Shown one piece after another: positions 8,623-16,615 of a DNA stretch of 64,000 nucleotides. Location: positions 4,794,001 through 4,858,000 of the forward strand of contig NZ_CP018319.1 in the NCBI RefSeq assembly GCF_001952935.1, read 5' to 3'. A program made the translations under genes and the position numbers. This DNA is from Pseudomonas frederiksbergensis (GTDB taxonomy: Bacteria > Pseudomonadota > Gammaproteobacteria > Pseudomonadales > Pseudomonadaceae). The stretch's first letter is position 1. Every line of letters begins with the position of its first letter. Under the pieces are notes generated by a model that was not told the origin of the DNA, made no database searches, and worked only from the letters and a program-made list of their open reading frames with translations.

Positions 8623-8963
8623 CCGGGCTCCTGCTGGATGGATATGTCGGTTTCATTTCATAAATTGCTAAAACAGTATTTATGTAGCGGACTCAACATG
8701 TCTAGTGAATTTTTCAATGGATTTTTAACGCCAAAAAAAAGGGCAAAAACCCCGTGGGCCCTGGGCTACATGGAAGTCGACAGAGCTTGTAGGCCATCGC
8801 CCATAGTGGTGTCGGATATCGCTGATTTTTTCAGGCGGGTGTGGGTTGGAACCTGTGTTTGCCCGATCAAACGAAACGCCCTGGATCGCGCTTCTTGCGG
8901 CACAATTGGCCAATTGTTTGCGGCGTTTTGCCGTTTTCCATTCCATCGACAGAGTAATCCTTC
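8623..8963. other. Intergenic region between the divergent rpiR-like gene and the phosphatase gene
   Basis: This 341 bp region has an AT-rich part at about 8655-8745 that suits the promoter of the minus-strand operon. A perfect 16 bp palindrome lies at 8902-8917. Short reading frames here have no recognisable content. I looked for a cobalamin riboswitch ahead of the cobF unit and did not see a convincing B12-box. Confidence 0.5.
8902..8917. promoter_or_regulatory. Perfect 16 bp palindrome, candidate operator
   Basis: The sequence ACAATTGGCCAATTGT equals its own reverse complement. It lies 47 bp upstream of the GTG start of the phosphatase gene and about 280 bp upstream of the RpiR gene. Its symmetry and location suggest a protein-binding site; the regulator is unknown. 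Confidence 0.35.
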
Positions 8964-9536
8964 GTGCAGGCAACCCGTTTGACTTTGATGTGCCACGCTC
9001 GAACCGTCGCACAAAAATTGGCGCGTTTTCCTACGAACGAGCCGATAGAAATGGATTGGCAATCGGCAAGGGGATCGCGTCGTGCTCAGTTCAAGGGGAC
9101 GCCGCGACTGGTGTGTGGACCTGAACTGCGAACCCGGCAAACCGCCGAGCTGTTCGGCAGCGCCGTGGAAATTGTCGAGGCATTGAGGGATTGCGATTTC
9201 GGGCGCTGGCAGGGCGTGCGGATCGACGATCTGCAAAAAAACGCCGCCGAAGCGCTGCAGATCTGGCTCGATGATCCGCATGCCGCGCCCCACGGTGGCG
9301 AGTCGGTGATGCAACTCGCAGAGCGAGTAGCCGCGTGGCTGAAAACACTGGAGGCTACACCGGGACACATCGTTGCCATCACCCATCCATTTGTGATTCG
9401 CGCCGCGCTGACGCAAGTGCTGCAAAGCGCAGCGTTCAACCTGATCGATGTTGAACCGCTGTCGGCCATCGAGTTGCGGTTCAACGGCCGTTGGCGTTTA
9501 CGCTTGTTGGGCACTGAGCCTGAAGGAGCCTATTGA
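8964..9536 (+). CDS. Histidine phosphatase family protein (CobC-like)
   Basis: This 190-residue protein has the histidine phosphatase layout, with GPELRTRQTAE, CDFGRWQG, PHGGESV and the second catalytic histidine in ITHP. The usual N-terminal RHG motif is replaced by CHA (LMCHARTVAQ), so the nucleophilic histidine remains but the neighbouring arginine is lost. CobC-type phosphatases act late in cobalamin synthesis, and the cobF overlap supports that link. The GTG at 8964 gives MQATRL, which I believe is the conserved start; the ATG at 8988 would remove the first strand. Confidence 0.75.
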   Translation: MQATRLTLMCHARTVAQKLARFPTNEPIEMDWQSARGSRRAQFKGTPRLVCGPELRTRQTAELFGSAVEIVEALRDCDFGRWQGVRIDDLQKNAAEALQIWLDDPHAAPHGGESVMQLAERVAAWLKTLEATPGHIVAITHPFVIRAALTQVLQSAAFNLIDVEPLSAIELRFNGRWRLRLLGTEPEGAY

Positions 9537-10291
9537 TGAAAAAACTTCTGGTCATCGGCATCGGCGCCGGCAACCCCGACTACATCACGATGCAAGCCGT
9601 GAAAGCGCTGAACCTCGTCGACGTGTTTTTCCTTATGGACAAGGGGCAGAGCAAGGACAAGCTGATCGACCTGCGCCGCGAGATCTGCGAGCGCTACATC
9701 ACCGATCGCGACTACCGCTTCGTCGAAGCCCACAGCCCGGAGCGCGAACGCGGTGATGTGGACTACAAGGCCAGCGTGGAAGATCTCAATCTGGCTAAAC
9801 AGCGGACGTTCGAACGGTTGATCAGCGAGGAAATGACTGACGAGCAGTGCGCCGGTTTTCTGGTGTGGGGCGATCCGGCGTTGTACGACAGCACCATCCG
9901 GATCTTGCAGGCGATTCTGGCCTCGGGCCGGTGTGTCTTCGAATTTGAAGTGATCCCCGGTATCACCAGTGTCCAGGCGCTGGCGGCGCAGCATAAGGTG
10001 CCGCTGAACCGCATTGGCCGCTCGATTGAAATCACCACTGGCCGGCGTCTGGCGGCGGGGCAGGTGAGCGATGCCGACAGCCTGGTGGTGATGCTCGATG
10101 CAGAAGATTCCTACCATCGGGTGGCGGATCAGGAGACAGAGATTTATTGGGGGGCTTACTTGGGCACGCCGGATGAGATTTTGATCAGCGGCAAGCTCAA
10201 GGATGTGGCGGATGAGATAGAGCGAGTGCGCAAGGCGGCACGGTTGGAGAATGGGTGGATTATGGATACCTATCTGTTGCGCAAGCCTTGA
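9536..10291 (+). CDS. cobF: Precorrin-6A synthase (deacetylating)
   Basis: This 251-residue SAM-dependent tetrapyrrole methylase family protein starts MKKLLVIGIGAGNPDYIT and contains GDPALYDS, VIPGITSVQ and a characteristic cobF C-terminus. CobF methylates C-1 of precorrin-5 with loss of acetate in the aerobic cobalamin pathway. The ATG at 9536 shares one base with the phosphatase stop (TGATG) and is preceded by AAGGAG, so the two genes are translationally coupled. No other cobalamin gene is in the window. Confidence 0.9.
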   Translation: MKKLLVIGIGAGNPDYITMQAVKALNLVDVFFLMDKGQSKDKLIDLRREICERYITDRDYRFVEAHSPERERGDVDYKASVEDLNLAKQRTFERLISEEMTDEQCAGFLVWGDPALYDSTIRILQAILASGRCVFEFEVIPGITSVQALAAQHKVPLNRIGRSIEITTGRRLAAGQVSDADSLVVMLDAEDSYHRVADQETEIYWGAYLGTPDEILISGKLKDVADEIERVRKAARLENGWIMDTYLLRKP

Positions 10292-10310
10292 GAAAATTGG
10301 TGTCTGGGCT

Positions 10311-10403
10311 GGCCTCATCGCGAGCAGGCTCACTCCCACATTAGACCGCGTCCGTCCAGACAACTCGGTCAACTGTGGGAGCGAGCCTGCTCGCGATGAG
10401 GCC
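10311..10403. repeat. REP pair (BIME)
   Basis: Two inverted REP palindromes (GGCCTCATCGCGAGCAGGCT and its mirror ending AGCCTGCTCGCGATGAGGCC) are separated by a short spacer. The pair sits between the convergent cobF and ftrA genes, where it may act as a bidirectional terminator or transcript end. Confidence 0.85.
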
Positions 10404-10415
10404 CTAAAAAACACC

Positions 10416-11390
10416 TCAAAAAATCGCCTTTGACTCCCGCCCAAACCGCTCCCGATACACCGACGGCGGCACGCCTACCACGCTGCGAAACGCCACCCGA
10501 AAACTCTCCACCGAGCGATAACCGCAGCGCTGGGCAATCTGGTCGGTGTTCTGGCTCGTGCTTTCAAGCAGCTCGCGAGCCCGGCCCAGGCGCTCATGCT
10601 GCAACCAGGCCTTGGGCGGCATGCCGGTGGCTTCAGTGAAGCGGCGCAGAAACGTCCGTTCACTCATCGCCGCTTCACTCGCCAGCTCGCGCACCTCCAG
10701 CGGTTCATGCAAACGCTCGCGTGCCCACTGCATGACGCGCGACAAATCGCTACGCGGCGTAGGACTGACCGGTGTCGGAATGAACTGCGCCTGGCCGCCG
10801 GTGCGTTGCGGCGACATCACCAGCCGCCGCGCCACCGAGTTGGCCACTTGCGTACCGAAGTCCCGCGCCACCAAATGCAGGCAGGCATCGATGCCGGCAG
10901 CGCTGCCGGCCGAGGTGATCAGTTGACCTGAATCGACATAGAGCACGTCCGGGTCCACCAGAATGTTCGGAAACCGCTCGGCCAATTCAGCGGTGTAGCG
11001 CCAGTGCGTAGTGGCGCCGTGACCGTCGAGCAAACCGGTGGCCGCCAGCACGAACACACCCGAGCAGATCGACAGCAGCCGCGCACCCCGCGCATGGGCT
11101 TGGCGCAGGGCCGCGATCAATGCCTCAGGCACCGGGGCGCTGCGGTCACGCCAGCCGGGAATGATGATGGTCCGGGCATCTTCGAGCAGCTCCATGCCGC
11201 CATCGGCCAGCACTTGTATTCCGCCCATGGCGCGCATCGGCCCCTGATCGACGGCGGCGATCCGGTGCTCGTACCAAGGGAAGTCGAACTCCGGACGGGC
11301 CAGGCCGAAGATCTCCACGGCGATGCCGAACTCGAATGTGCAGAGGCCGTCGTAGGCCAGAATCGCGACCAATCCAGGGGTGGGCTGCAT
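10416..11390 (-). CDS. ftrA: GlxA/FtrA-type AraC-family regulator
   Basis: This 324-residue regulator has an N-terminal DJ-1/PfpI-like domain (about 8-190, with SICSGVFVLAATGLLDG) and a C-terminal AraC double helix-turn-helix (about 215-320, EAAMSERTFLRRF and CGYRSVESFRVAFR). FtrA proteins are typically transcribed divergently from a rhodanese gene and activate it, and that arrangement is present here. The ATG at 11390 was chosen because the upstream extension is proline/arginine-rich shadow sequence. Confidence 0.85.
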   Translation of the reverse strand: MQPTPGLVAILAYDGLCTFEFGIAVEIFGLARPEFDFPWYEHRIAAVDQGPMRAMGGIQVLADGGMELLEDARTIIIPGWRDRSAPVPEALIAALRQAHARGARLLSICSGVFVLAATGLLDGHGATTHWRYTAELAERFPNILVDPDVLYVDSGQLITSAGSAAGIDACLHLVARDFGTQVANSVARRLVMSPQRTGGQAQFIPTPVSPTPRSDLSRVMQWARERLHEPLEVRELASEAAMSERTFLRRFTEATGMPPKAWLQHERLGRARELLESTSQNTDQIAQRCGYRSVESFRVAFRSVVGVPPSVYRERFGRESKAIF

Positions 11391-11491
11391 TTGGCGGAAA
11401 GTTCCCGGTGGGTGTCTTGTGCGCCACTGTAGCCGCAAGCGTCGGGCGGATAAAGTCTTCTCACACCCACCGAGACTTTGGAGTACAGCCC

Positions 11492-11926
11492 ATGACCAGC
11501 CTGGTCCGCGAGATTCCCGCCGCCCCATCAGCCGTCGCCCTGATGCATTTCAGCAATCGCCTGACATTCGAAACCGATTGTTCCGACGTCCACGGCAGCC
11601 AACAGGCCGGCGAAGTGGATTTTGTCCTGATAGACGTGCGCGGCCCGCTCGCGTTCGAGCGTGGCCATGTGCCGGGAGCGATCAATATTCCGGGGCGACT
11701 GCTGAACGCTGCAAGCCTGGCGGCCTACCCGAAAACCAGCCTGTTCGTGGTGTATTGCGCCGGGCCCCACTGCAACGGTGCCAACAAGGCTGCGGTGAAA
11801 CTGGCGGCGCTGGGTTACCCGGTCAAGGAAATGATTGGTGGGGTGACCGGGTGGCTGGATGAAGGATTTAAGTTGAGTGTGAAGGCGCAACAGTCAGTGA
11901 ATGCCGTGATCGGTTGTGAATGCTGA
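11492..11926 (+). CDS. Rhodanese-like sulfurtransferase
   Basis: This single-domain rhodanese has 144 residues, with the CH2A-like motif DVRGPLAFERGHVPGAINIP and the active-site loop starting at C89 (YCAGPHCNGANKA). The loop has a second cysteine at position 94 where many rhodaneses carry arginine, a pattern I associate with FtrA-linked rhodaneses. It would transfer sulfane sulfur in the cytoplasm. The ATG at 11492 has GGAG upstream. It is divergent from ftrA across a 101 bp gap. Confidence 0.85.
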   Translation: MTSLVREIPAAPSAVALMHFSNRLTFETDCSDVHGSQQAGEVDFVLIDVRGPLAFERGHVPGAINIPGRLLNAASLAAYPKTSLFVVYCAGPHCNGANKAAVKLAALGYPVKEMIGGVTGWLDEGFKLSVKAQQSVNAVIGCEC

Positions 11927-11978
11927 CTGCCAGACCCCGCTGATCAACTGTGGTGAGGGGGCTTACTCATCCTCTGCT

Positions 11979-12623
11979 TTAGTGTGTGCCTGAAGAAGCA
12001 GCCCACCAGGCATCAAGCGTCACCTGCAACCATTCGAACACGGTTGCATAGGCGGCGCTGTCCTGTTGATCCCGGGGCAGCGGCGACTCGTCGGCAAAGT
12101 GTGCATTGAGCGTCGCTACCGATTCAGCCGTCCACTCCGGATGAAACTGCAAACCCAATCGCGTCGGCCCGACGCGATACATCTGCTGCTCGCACTGGTC
12201 ACTGCTGGCCAGCAACTGCGCGTTTGGCGGCAGGTCGATGGCGTCTTCGTGCCATTCCAGCACTTGTAACGTCTGGCCATCGACAAAGGTCACGGGCGTC
12301 CAACCGGTCTCCCATCGATTCATCCGCCGCACATTCCCGCCCAGACTCAGCGCCAGTAACTGCGCCCCCAGACAAATCGCAAACACCGCCGCGCCTTGAT
12401 CCAGGCTGCCCGCCAACCACTGGCGTTCAGCTTCCAGCCAGGCCGGCCCGGCTTTGGACTCATAAGGCCCGCCCAACAGAATCACCGGCGCTGCTCTGAC
12501 TGGCGGCAACTGGCCGAGGTCGGCGCGAAACACGTTCAAGGTCAAACCTCGGGACGTGGCCCACGTGGCAATGGCGCCGGGTCCTTCGGCGGGGTGGTGC
12601 TGGATCAGGTTCAACGTGGGCAT
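11979..12623 (-). CDS. Class I glutamine amidotransferase (stand-alone)
   Basis: This 214-residue protein has the class I GATase triad: C84 (FAICLGAQLLA), H161 and E163 (LQFHPEWT). Stand-alone members include GMP-synthase-like amidotransferases and gamma-glutamyl hydrolases such as PuuD relatives. No synthetase partner lies beside it, so its acceptor is unknown. The ATG at 12623 is preceded by AGAG. It converges on the rhodanese gene. Confidence 0.8.
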   Translation of the reverse strand: MPTLNLIQHHPAEGPGAIATWATSRGLTLNVFRADLGQLPPVRAAPVILLGGPYESKAGPAWLEAERQWLAGSLDQGAAVFAICLGAQLLALSLGGNVRRMNRWETGWTPVTFVDGQTLQVLEWHEDAIDLPPNAQLLASSDQCEQQMYRVGPTRLGLQFHPEWTAESVATLNAHFADESPLPRDQQDSAAYATVFEWLQVTLDAWWAASSGTH

Positions 12624-12882
12624 AAGGGCTCTCTTGTAGTTTCTGCTTGTAGGTTTTGTCTGAAAAAAGGACTTGTCCTACAGTCTTTGCACCGGCTTGG
12701 CGCACGCTTCAAGGGACTCGTATCCGCCGGCTGCTTTTCTATAAGTATTTGTCGCTTTAACACAATTGAACCTCCTTGAGCCGCTCTAGACTGCCGGCCA
12801 CTTCGGTGCTCTCCAATCGGAAGCAGCCACCGAATGCCTATCGAAAGCTGCCAATAAAAGCCTCCGCACACAGGAGTTATAA

Positions 12883-13662
12883 ATGAAGAAGCTAGTGATG
12901 TTCGGTGCCCTGGCACTGTCGATGTTGTCCCTGACGGCTGTGGCCGAAGACGCCAAGCCGATCCGCCTCGGTATCGAAGCCGGTTACCCGCCATTCTCGA
13001 TGAAAACCGCTGACGGCAAACTCACCGGCTTCGACGTAGATATCGGCGACGCACTGTGCGAGCAGATGAAAGTGAAGTGCACCTGGGTCGAGCAAGAGTT
13101 CGACGGTCTGATCCCGGCGCTGAAGGTCAAGAAAATCGACGCAATCCTGTCCTCCATGACCATCACCGACGATCGCAAAAAGAACGTCGACTTCACCATC
13201 AAGTACTACCACACCCCGGCGCGCTTCGTGATGAAGGAAGGCACCGACATCAAGGATCCGCTGACCGAACTCAAAGGCAAGAAAGTCGGTGTGCTGCGCG
13301 CCAGTACCCACGACCGCTTCGCCACTGAAGTGCTGGTGCCGGCCGGGATCAACCTGGTTCGCTACGGCTCCCAGCAGGAAGCCAACCTGGACATGGTCGC
13401 CGGTCGTCTCGATGCGATGCTGGCCGACTCGGTCAACCTGGACGACGGTTTCCTGAAAACCGACGCCGGCAAAGGCTTCGCTTTCGTCGGCCCGACCTAC
13501 GAAGACGCCAAGTACTTCGGCGGCGGCGCCGGTATTGCTGTGCGCAAGGGCGATACCGCTTTGGCTGAGAAATTCAACACCGCCATCAACGAAATCCGCG
13601 CCAACGGCAAGTACAAGCAAGTGCAAGACAAGTACTTCGACTTTGACGTTTACGGCCATTAA
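12883..13662 (+). CDS. Periplasmic basic amino acid binding protein (ArgT/AotJ-like)
   Basis: This 259-residue solute-binding protein has a clear Sec signal peptide (residues 1-21, ending near AVAEDA). The mature part is typical of the lysine/arginine/ornithine group: GIEAGYPPFS, GFDVDIGDALCEQM with the paired cysteines, and FDGLIPALKVKKIDAI. It should deliver basic amino acids to an ABC importer. No permease or ATPase gene follows, so it must share components encoded elsewhere. AGGAG lies upstream of the ATG at 12883, and a strong terminator follows directly. Confidence 0.9.
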   Translation: MKKLVMFGALALSMLSLTAVAEDAKPIRLGIEAGYPPFSMKTADGKLTGFDVDIGDALCEQMKVKCTWVEQEFDGLIPALKVKKIDAILSSMTITDDRKKNVDFTIKYYHTPARFVMKEGTDIKDPLTELKGKKVGVLRASTHDRFATEVLVPAGINLVRYGSQQEANLDMVAGRLDAMLADSVNLDDGFLKTDAGKGFAFVGPTYEDAKYFGGGAGIAVRKGDTALAEKFNTAINEIRANGKYKQVQDKYFDFDVYGH

Positions 13663-13673
13663 TCACGCCGTTC

Positions 13674-13712
13674 AAAAAAGTGGCAACCGTTGACGCGGTT
13701 GCCACTTTTTTT
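13674..13712 (+). terminator. Intrinsic terminator after the binding-protein gene
   Basis: An 11 bp perfect stem (AGTGGCAACCG pairing with CGGTTGCCACT) around a TTGACG loop is followed by seven T residues. It ends the binding-protein transcript, separating it from the downstream M14 gene. Confidence 0.9.
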
Positions 13713-13740
13713 ATGCTCTTTCTCTGTTGAAATGAGATCC

Positions 13741-13833
13741 CTGTGGGAGTGAGCCTGCTCGCGAAAGCGGTTTTCCAGTGGTAAGTCTTTTGCCTGACAC
13801 ACTGCTTTCGCGAGCAGACTCGCTCCTACAGGT
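13741..13833. repeat. REP pair (BIME)
   Basis: This is an inverted pair of REP units (CTGTGGGAGTGAGCCTGCTC, and its mirror ending CGCTCCTACAG) with a spacer containing TTGCCTGACACAC, a motif also seen in the REP pairs of the inositol operon. It lies 32 bp upstream of the M14 gene start. Confidence 0.85.
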
Positions 13834-13865
13834 GATTTTCGCCGTTCAGATATTCAGGAGTTTCC

Positions 13866-14978
13866 ATGCAACGCATCGACCATTCACTGCCCTGGAGTCA
13901 CTTGGGCACCGAACGCACCCTCAGCGTGTTTCGTTATGGCACGGGCACTCGCAAGGTCTACATCCAGGCCAGCCTGCACGCGGATGAACTGCCGGGCATG
14001 CGCACGGCGTGGGAACTGAAAAAACGTCTGGCCGAACTCGAAACCCAGGGCCAGTTGCAGGGCGTGATCGAACTGGTTCCGGTGGCCAATCCCATCGGCC
14101 TCGATCAACACCTGCAAGGCAGCCACATGGGCCGCTTCGAGCTGGGCAGCGGCAAGAATTTCAACCGCTCCTTCGTCGAACTCAGCGCACCGGTGGCCGA
14201 GTTAATCGGTGATCGCTTGGGCAGTGACGCGGCGGCCAACATTGCGCTGATTCGCCAAACCATGGGCCAGGTACTCGACGATTTGCCGGCACCGGCCTCG
14301 CAGCTTGAAGCCATGCACCGTTTGCTGTTGCGCCACGCCTGTGAGGCCGACATCACTCTCGATCTGCATTGTGATTTCGACGCGGCGATTCATCTGTACG
14401 CCTTGCCGCAACACTGGCCGCAGTGGCAATCCCTGGCGGCGCGTTTGAAGGCCGGGGTGGCGTTGCTCTGCGAAGACTCCGGCGGCAGTTCATTCGATGA
14501 GTCGTGTTCAACCCCGTGGTTGCGCCTGGCCAGGGCTTTCCCAGAGGCCGCGATTCCGCCGGCCAACCTGGCGACGACGCTGGAACTGGGCAGCATGGGT
14601 GATACCCGCGTCGATCAGGCCCAAGCCAATTGCGAGGCGATTCTCGGCTTCCTCGCCGAGCAGGGTTTCATCAAAGGCGCTTGGCCTGCGGCCCCGAACG
14701 AATGCTGTGAAGGCATGCCGTTCGAAGGCACCCAATACCTGTTCGCGCCGCATCATGGGGTCGTCAGTTTTCTGCGCGATTCGGGCGAGTGGGTGGAGAA
14801 CGGGGATGCGCTGTTCGAAGTGGTTGATCCATTGAACGATCGGGTCACCACTGTTTGCGCCGGGACCAGTGGGGTGTTGTTTGCGATTGACCGTGGGCGC
14901 TATACACAGCCGGGCACCTGGCAGGCAAAGGTGGCGGGGCGCGAGCCGATTCGGGTCGGAAAACTCATCAACGATTGA
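13866..14978 (+). CDS. Succinylglutamate desuccinylase/aspartoacylase family protein (AotO-like)
   Basis: This 370-residue M14-family zinc hydrolase is similar to AotO, which is encoded among the arginine/ornithine transport genes of P. aeruginosa. Zinc-site motifs are visible: SLHADELPG (H and E ligands near residue 38) and DLHCD further on. The C-terminal part (about 290-370) has a beta-rich domain starting EGTQYLFAPHHGVVSF. The substrate is unproven; an N-acyl amino acid is likely. AGGAG precedes the ATG at 13866. Being next to an ArgT-type binding protein but no permease makes this a partial copy of the aot arrangement. Confidence 0.8.
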   Translation: MQRIDHSLPWSHLGTERTLSVFRYGTGTRKVYIQASLHADELPGMRTAWELKKRLAELETQGQLQGVIELVPVANPIGLDQHLQGSHMGRFELGSGKNFNRSFVELSAPVAELIGDRLGSDAAANIALIRQTMGQVLDDLPAPASQLEAMHRLLLRHACEADITLDLHCDFDAAIHLYALPQHWPQWQSLAARLKAGVALLCEDSGGSSFDESCSTPWLRLARAFPEAAIPPANLATTLELGSMGDTRVDQAQANCEAILGFLAEQGFIKGAWPAAPNECCEGMPFEGTQYLFAPHHGVVSFLRDSGEWVENGDALFEVVDPLNDRVTTVCAGTSGVLFAIDRGRYTQPGTWQAKVAGREPIRVGKLIND

Positions 14979-14989
14979 AGATCCTCACT

Positions 14990-15098
14990 GATCGTTCCCA
15001 CGCTCTGCGTGGGAATGCCTCAACGGACGCTCCGCGTTCGGCTTCTGGGACGCAGAGCGTCCCGGGCTGCATTCCCACGCAGAGCGTGGGAACGATCA
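14990..15098. repeat. Long intergenic repeat, copy 3 (GATCGTTCCC family)
   Basis: This complete copy of about 109 bp with terminal inverted repeats lies just downstream of the M14 gene stop. It probably forms a long hairpin in the transcript. Confidence 0.85.
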
Positions 15099-15155
15099 AA
15101 GGCCAAAAGAGGTGTTAGGCTCTGCCCCGAATCCTGCACTTGTGAAGGAAGGTTT

Positions 15156-15882
15156 ATGTTGAAGTTTCTCGCTCTGCTGACACTCCTGGCGTCCACCGCC
15201 GTCCACCGCCGTCCACGCTCAAACCCCGCTGCAAACCGATCTGCCGCTCAAGTACCTGGAGCAGGCCAGCCCCGAATCGCGCCATCAGCCCCTGGTGATT
15301 TTCCTCCACGGTTTTGGCAGTAACGAAGAAGACCTGTTCGACATCAAGGATGAACTGCCCGCGTCATACAACTACCTGTCGGTACGCGCACCGATGGTGA
15401 TAGAGGAGGGCCGTTATCAGTGGTTCCGCCAGAAAGGTGATGGCGCCTATGACGGTGAGACAGATGATTTGAAGGCCAGCGGCGCAGTGTTGCTGGATTT
15501 TGTCGCACAGGCGGCGAAGAAGTATCACACCGAACCTAATAAGGTATTCCTGGTGGGTTTCAGCCAAGGCGCGATGATGTCCTACGAGGTGGCCCTGCGT
15601 CATCCCGAGGCGGTGGGCGGGATCGCGGCGTTGAGCGGGCGGATTCTGCCAGTGCTCAAGTCCGGGTTGAAACCCAATGAAAAACGCCAGCAGCTGGCGA
15701 TTTTCATTGGTCATGGCACCGCCGACACACTCCTTCCCTACAAGGACGGCACGGACGCTGACAGCCTGTTGCAAAGCCTGTCACTCAAGCCTGTATTTCA
15801 TGCCTACCCTGGTGTCGGTCATAGCATCAGTGCCACCGAAATGCAGGACTTGAGCGCCTGGTTGCAGCGTCTCAATCCCTGA
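15156..15882 (+). pseudogene. Secreted alpha/beta hydrolase (phospholipase/carboxylesterase type), frameshifted
   Basis: The ATG at 15156 (GAAGGAAGG upstream) opens a signal peptide (MLKFLALLTLLASTAVH) that runs out of frame. The rest of the protein continues in another frame from about 15221 to 15882. It has FLHGFGSNEED, the nucleophile elbow GFSQGAM, the acidic segment GTADTLLP and the histidine in GVGHS. The cause is visible: GTCCACCGCC occurs twice in tandem at 15191-15210. Removing one unit restores a full frame of about 238 residues with a natural signal-peptide cleavage site (VHAQT). It is either inactivated, phase-variable, or a sequencing error. Confidence 0.85.
15191..15210. repeat. 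Exact 10 bp tandem duplication inside a signal peptide
   Basis: The unit GTCCACCGCC is present twice back to back, followed by a third partial match (GTCCAC). Ten bases is not a multiple of three, so the second unit shifts the frame of the hydrolase gene. Confidence 0.95.
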
Positions 15883-15885
15883 CGC

Positions 15886-16473
15886 TTACTTGCCGCTGAC
15901 GATCTGTTTGACCAGCGTCTCGTGGCCAGCGTTGTCACTGAGGCGGGAAATCACCTGAATGATCGCCATGCGCGTGTTGGACGCGGCCATCAGCGTGGTG
16001 TCGAGGGTTTTACCGCCGCCCTGGGTGGCGGTGCTGTCGATCTGCCGCAGCCCCAGGCCCGTGCCTTTCTGGGTCAGGCTTTTTTCGCTGAGCTTGGTGA
16101 AGTCCGGCAGCGCCGTGGCTTGTTGGGTGGCGAAGTCAGACGCCACGGAGTCGAGGAACTGACCGTCGTTGTCTTTGACGTTGAGGCCGCCGGGGATGGT
16201 GTTTTCAGCGGCGATCACGACAGTTTTAGTCGCCTGGTTGGTGTACATGGTGCCCGTTGCCCCGCCGGTACCGGTGGCCGCGTCGCCGGCAGGCAACGGG
16301 TTAGCGACGAAGCCTTTGGGCAGGGTGAACTTGAACTTGCCGCCGAGCATCGAGACTTTCTGTGCTGGCGCGGTATCGCTGGCAGTGGCCTTGGCGGCCT
16401 GCGCATTCAGCGCTCCCAGACTGGCAACCGCCGTCAACAACAGGACAACGGCTTTTTTACTCAACAATGACAT
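15886..16473 (-). CDS. Secreted protein of unknown function
   Basis: This 195-residue protein has a strong signal peptide (about residues 1-26, ending LNAQA). The mature region, starting at FKFTLPKGFVANPLPAG, resembles DcrB/PsbP-like periplasmic proteins only loosely, and I do not assign a function. It has no cysteine lipobox, so it is probably soluble in the periplasm. The ATG at 16473 has GGAG eight bases upstream. It converges tightly on the hydrolase pseudogene (3 bp gap). Confidence 0.75.
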   Translation of the reverse strand: MSLLSKKAVVLLLTAVASLGALNAQAAKATASDTAPAQKVSMLGGKFKFTLPKGFVANPLPAGDAATGTGGATGTMYTNQATKTVVIAAENTIPGGLNVKDNDGQFLDSVASDFATQQATALPDFTKLSEKSLTQKGTGLGLRQIDSTATQGGGKTLDTTLMAASNTRMAIIQVISRLSDNAGHETLVKQIVSGK

Positions 16474-16615
16474 TCAGAAACTCCAGGGATGGTCGCGCGT
16501 TCGGCGCAATCATCCCATGGAATCCACTTTCTGGCAGCCCTCAGCCCTGTAGCAGGGGGACAGCGGTGTTACGCCTGATTCTGCGGCAAGAGAGTTCTCT
16601 ATTAAGACCATGGTG

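Noticed and set aside
8623..8963. Possible cobalamin riboswitch ahead of cobF
   Set aside because: No B12-box or paired-helix arrangement could be traced; the region looks like ordinary promoter DNA.
8638..8982. 114-codon frame in the rpiR/phosphatase gap
   Set aside because: It has no conserved content or good ribosome-binding site, and it overlaps the candidate promoter and palindrome.
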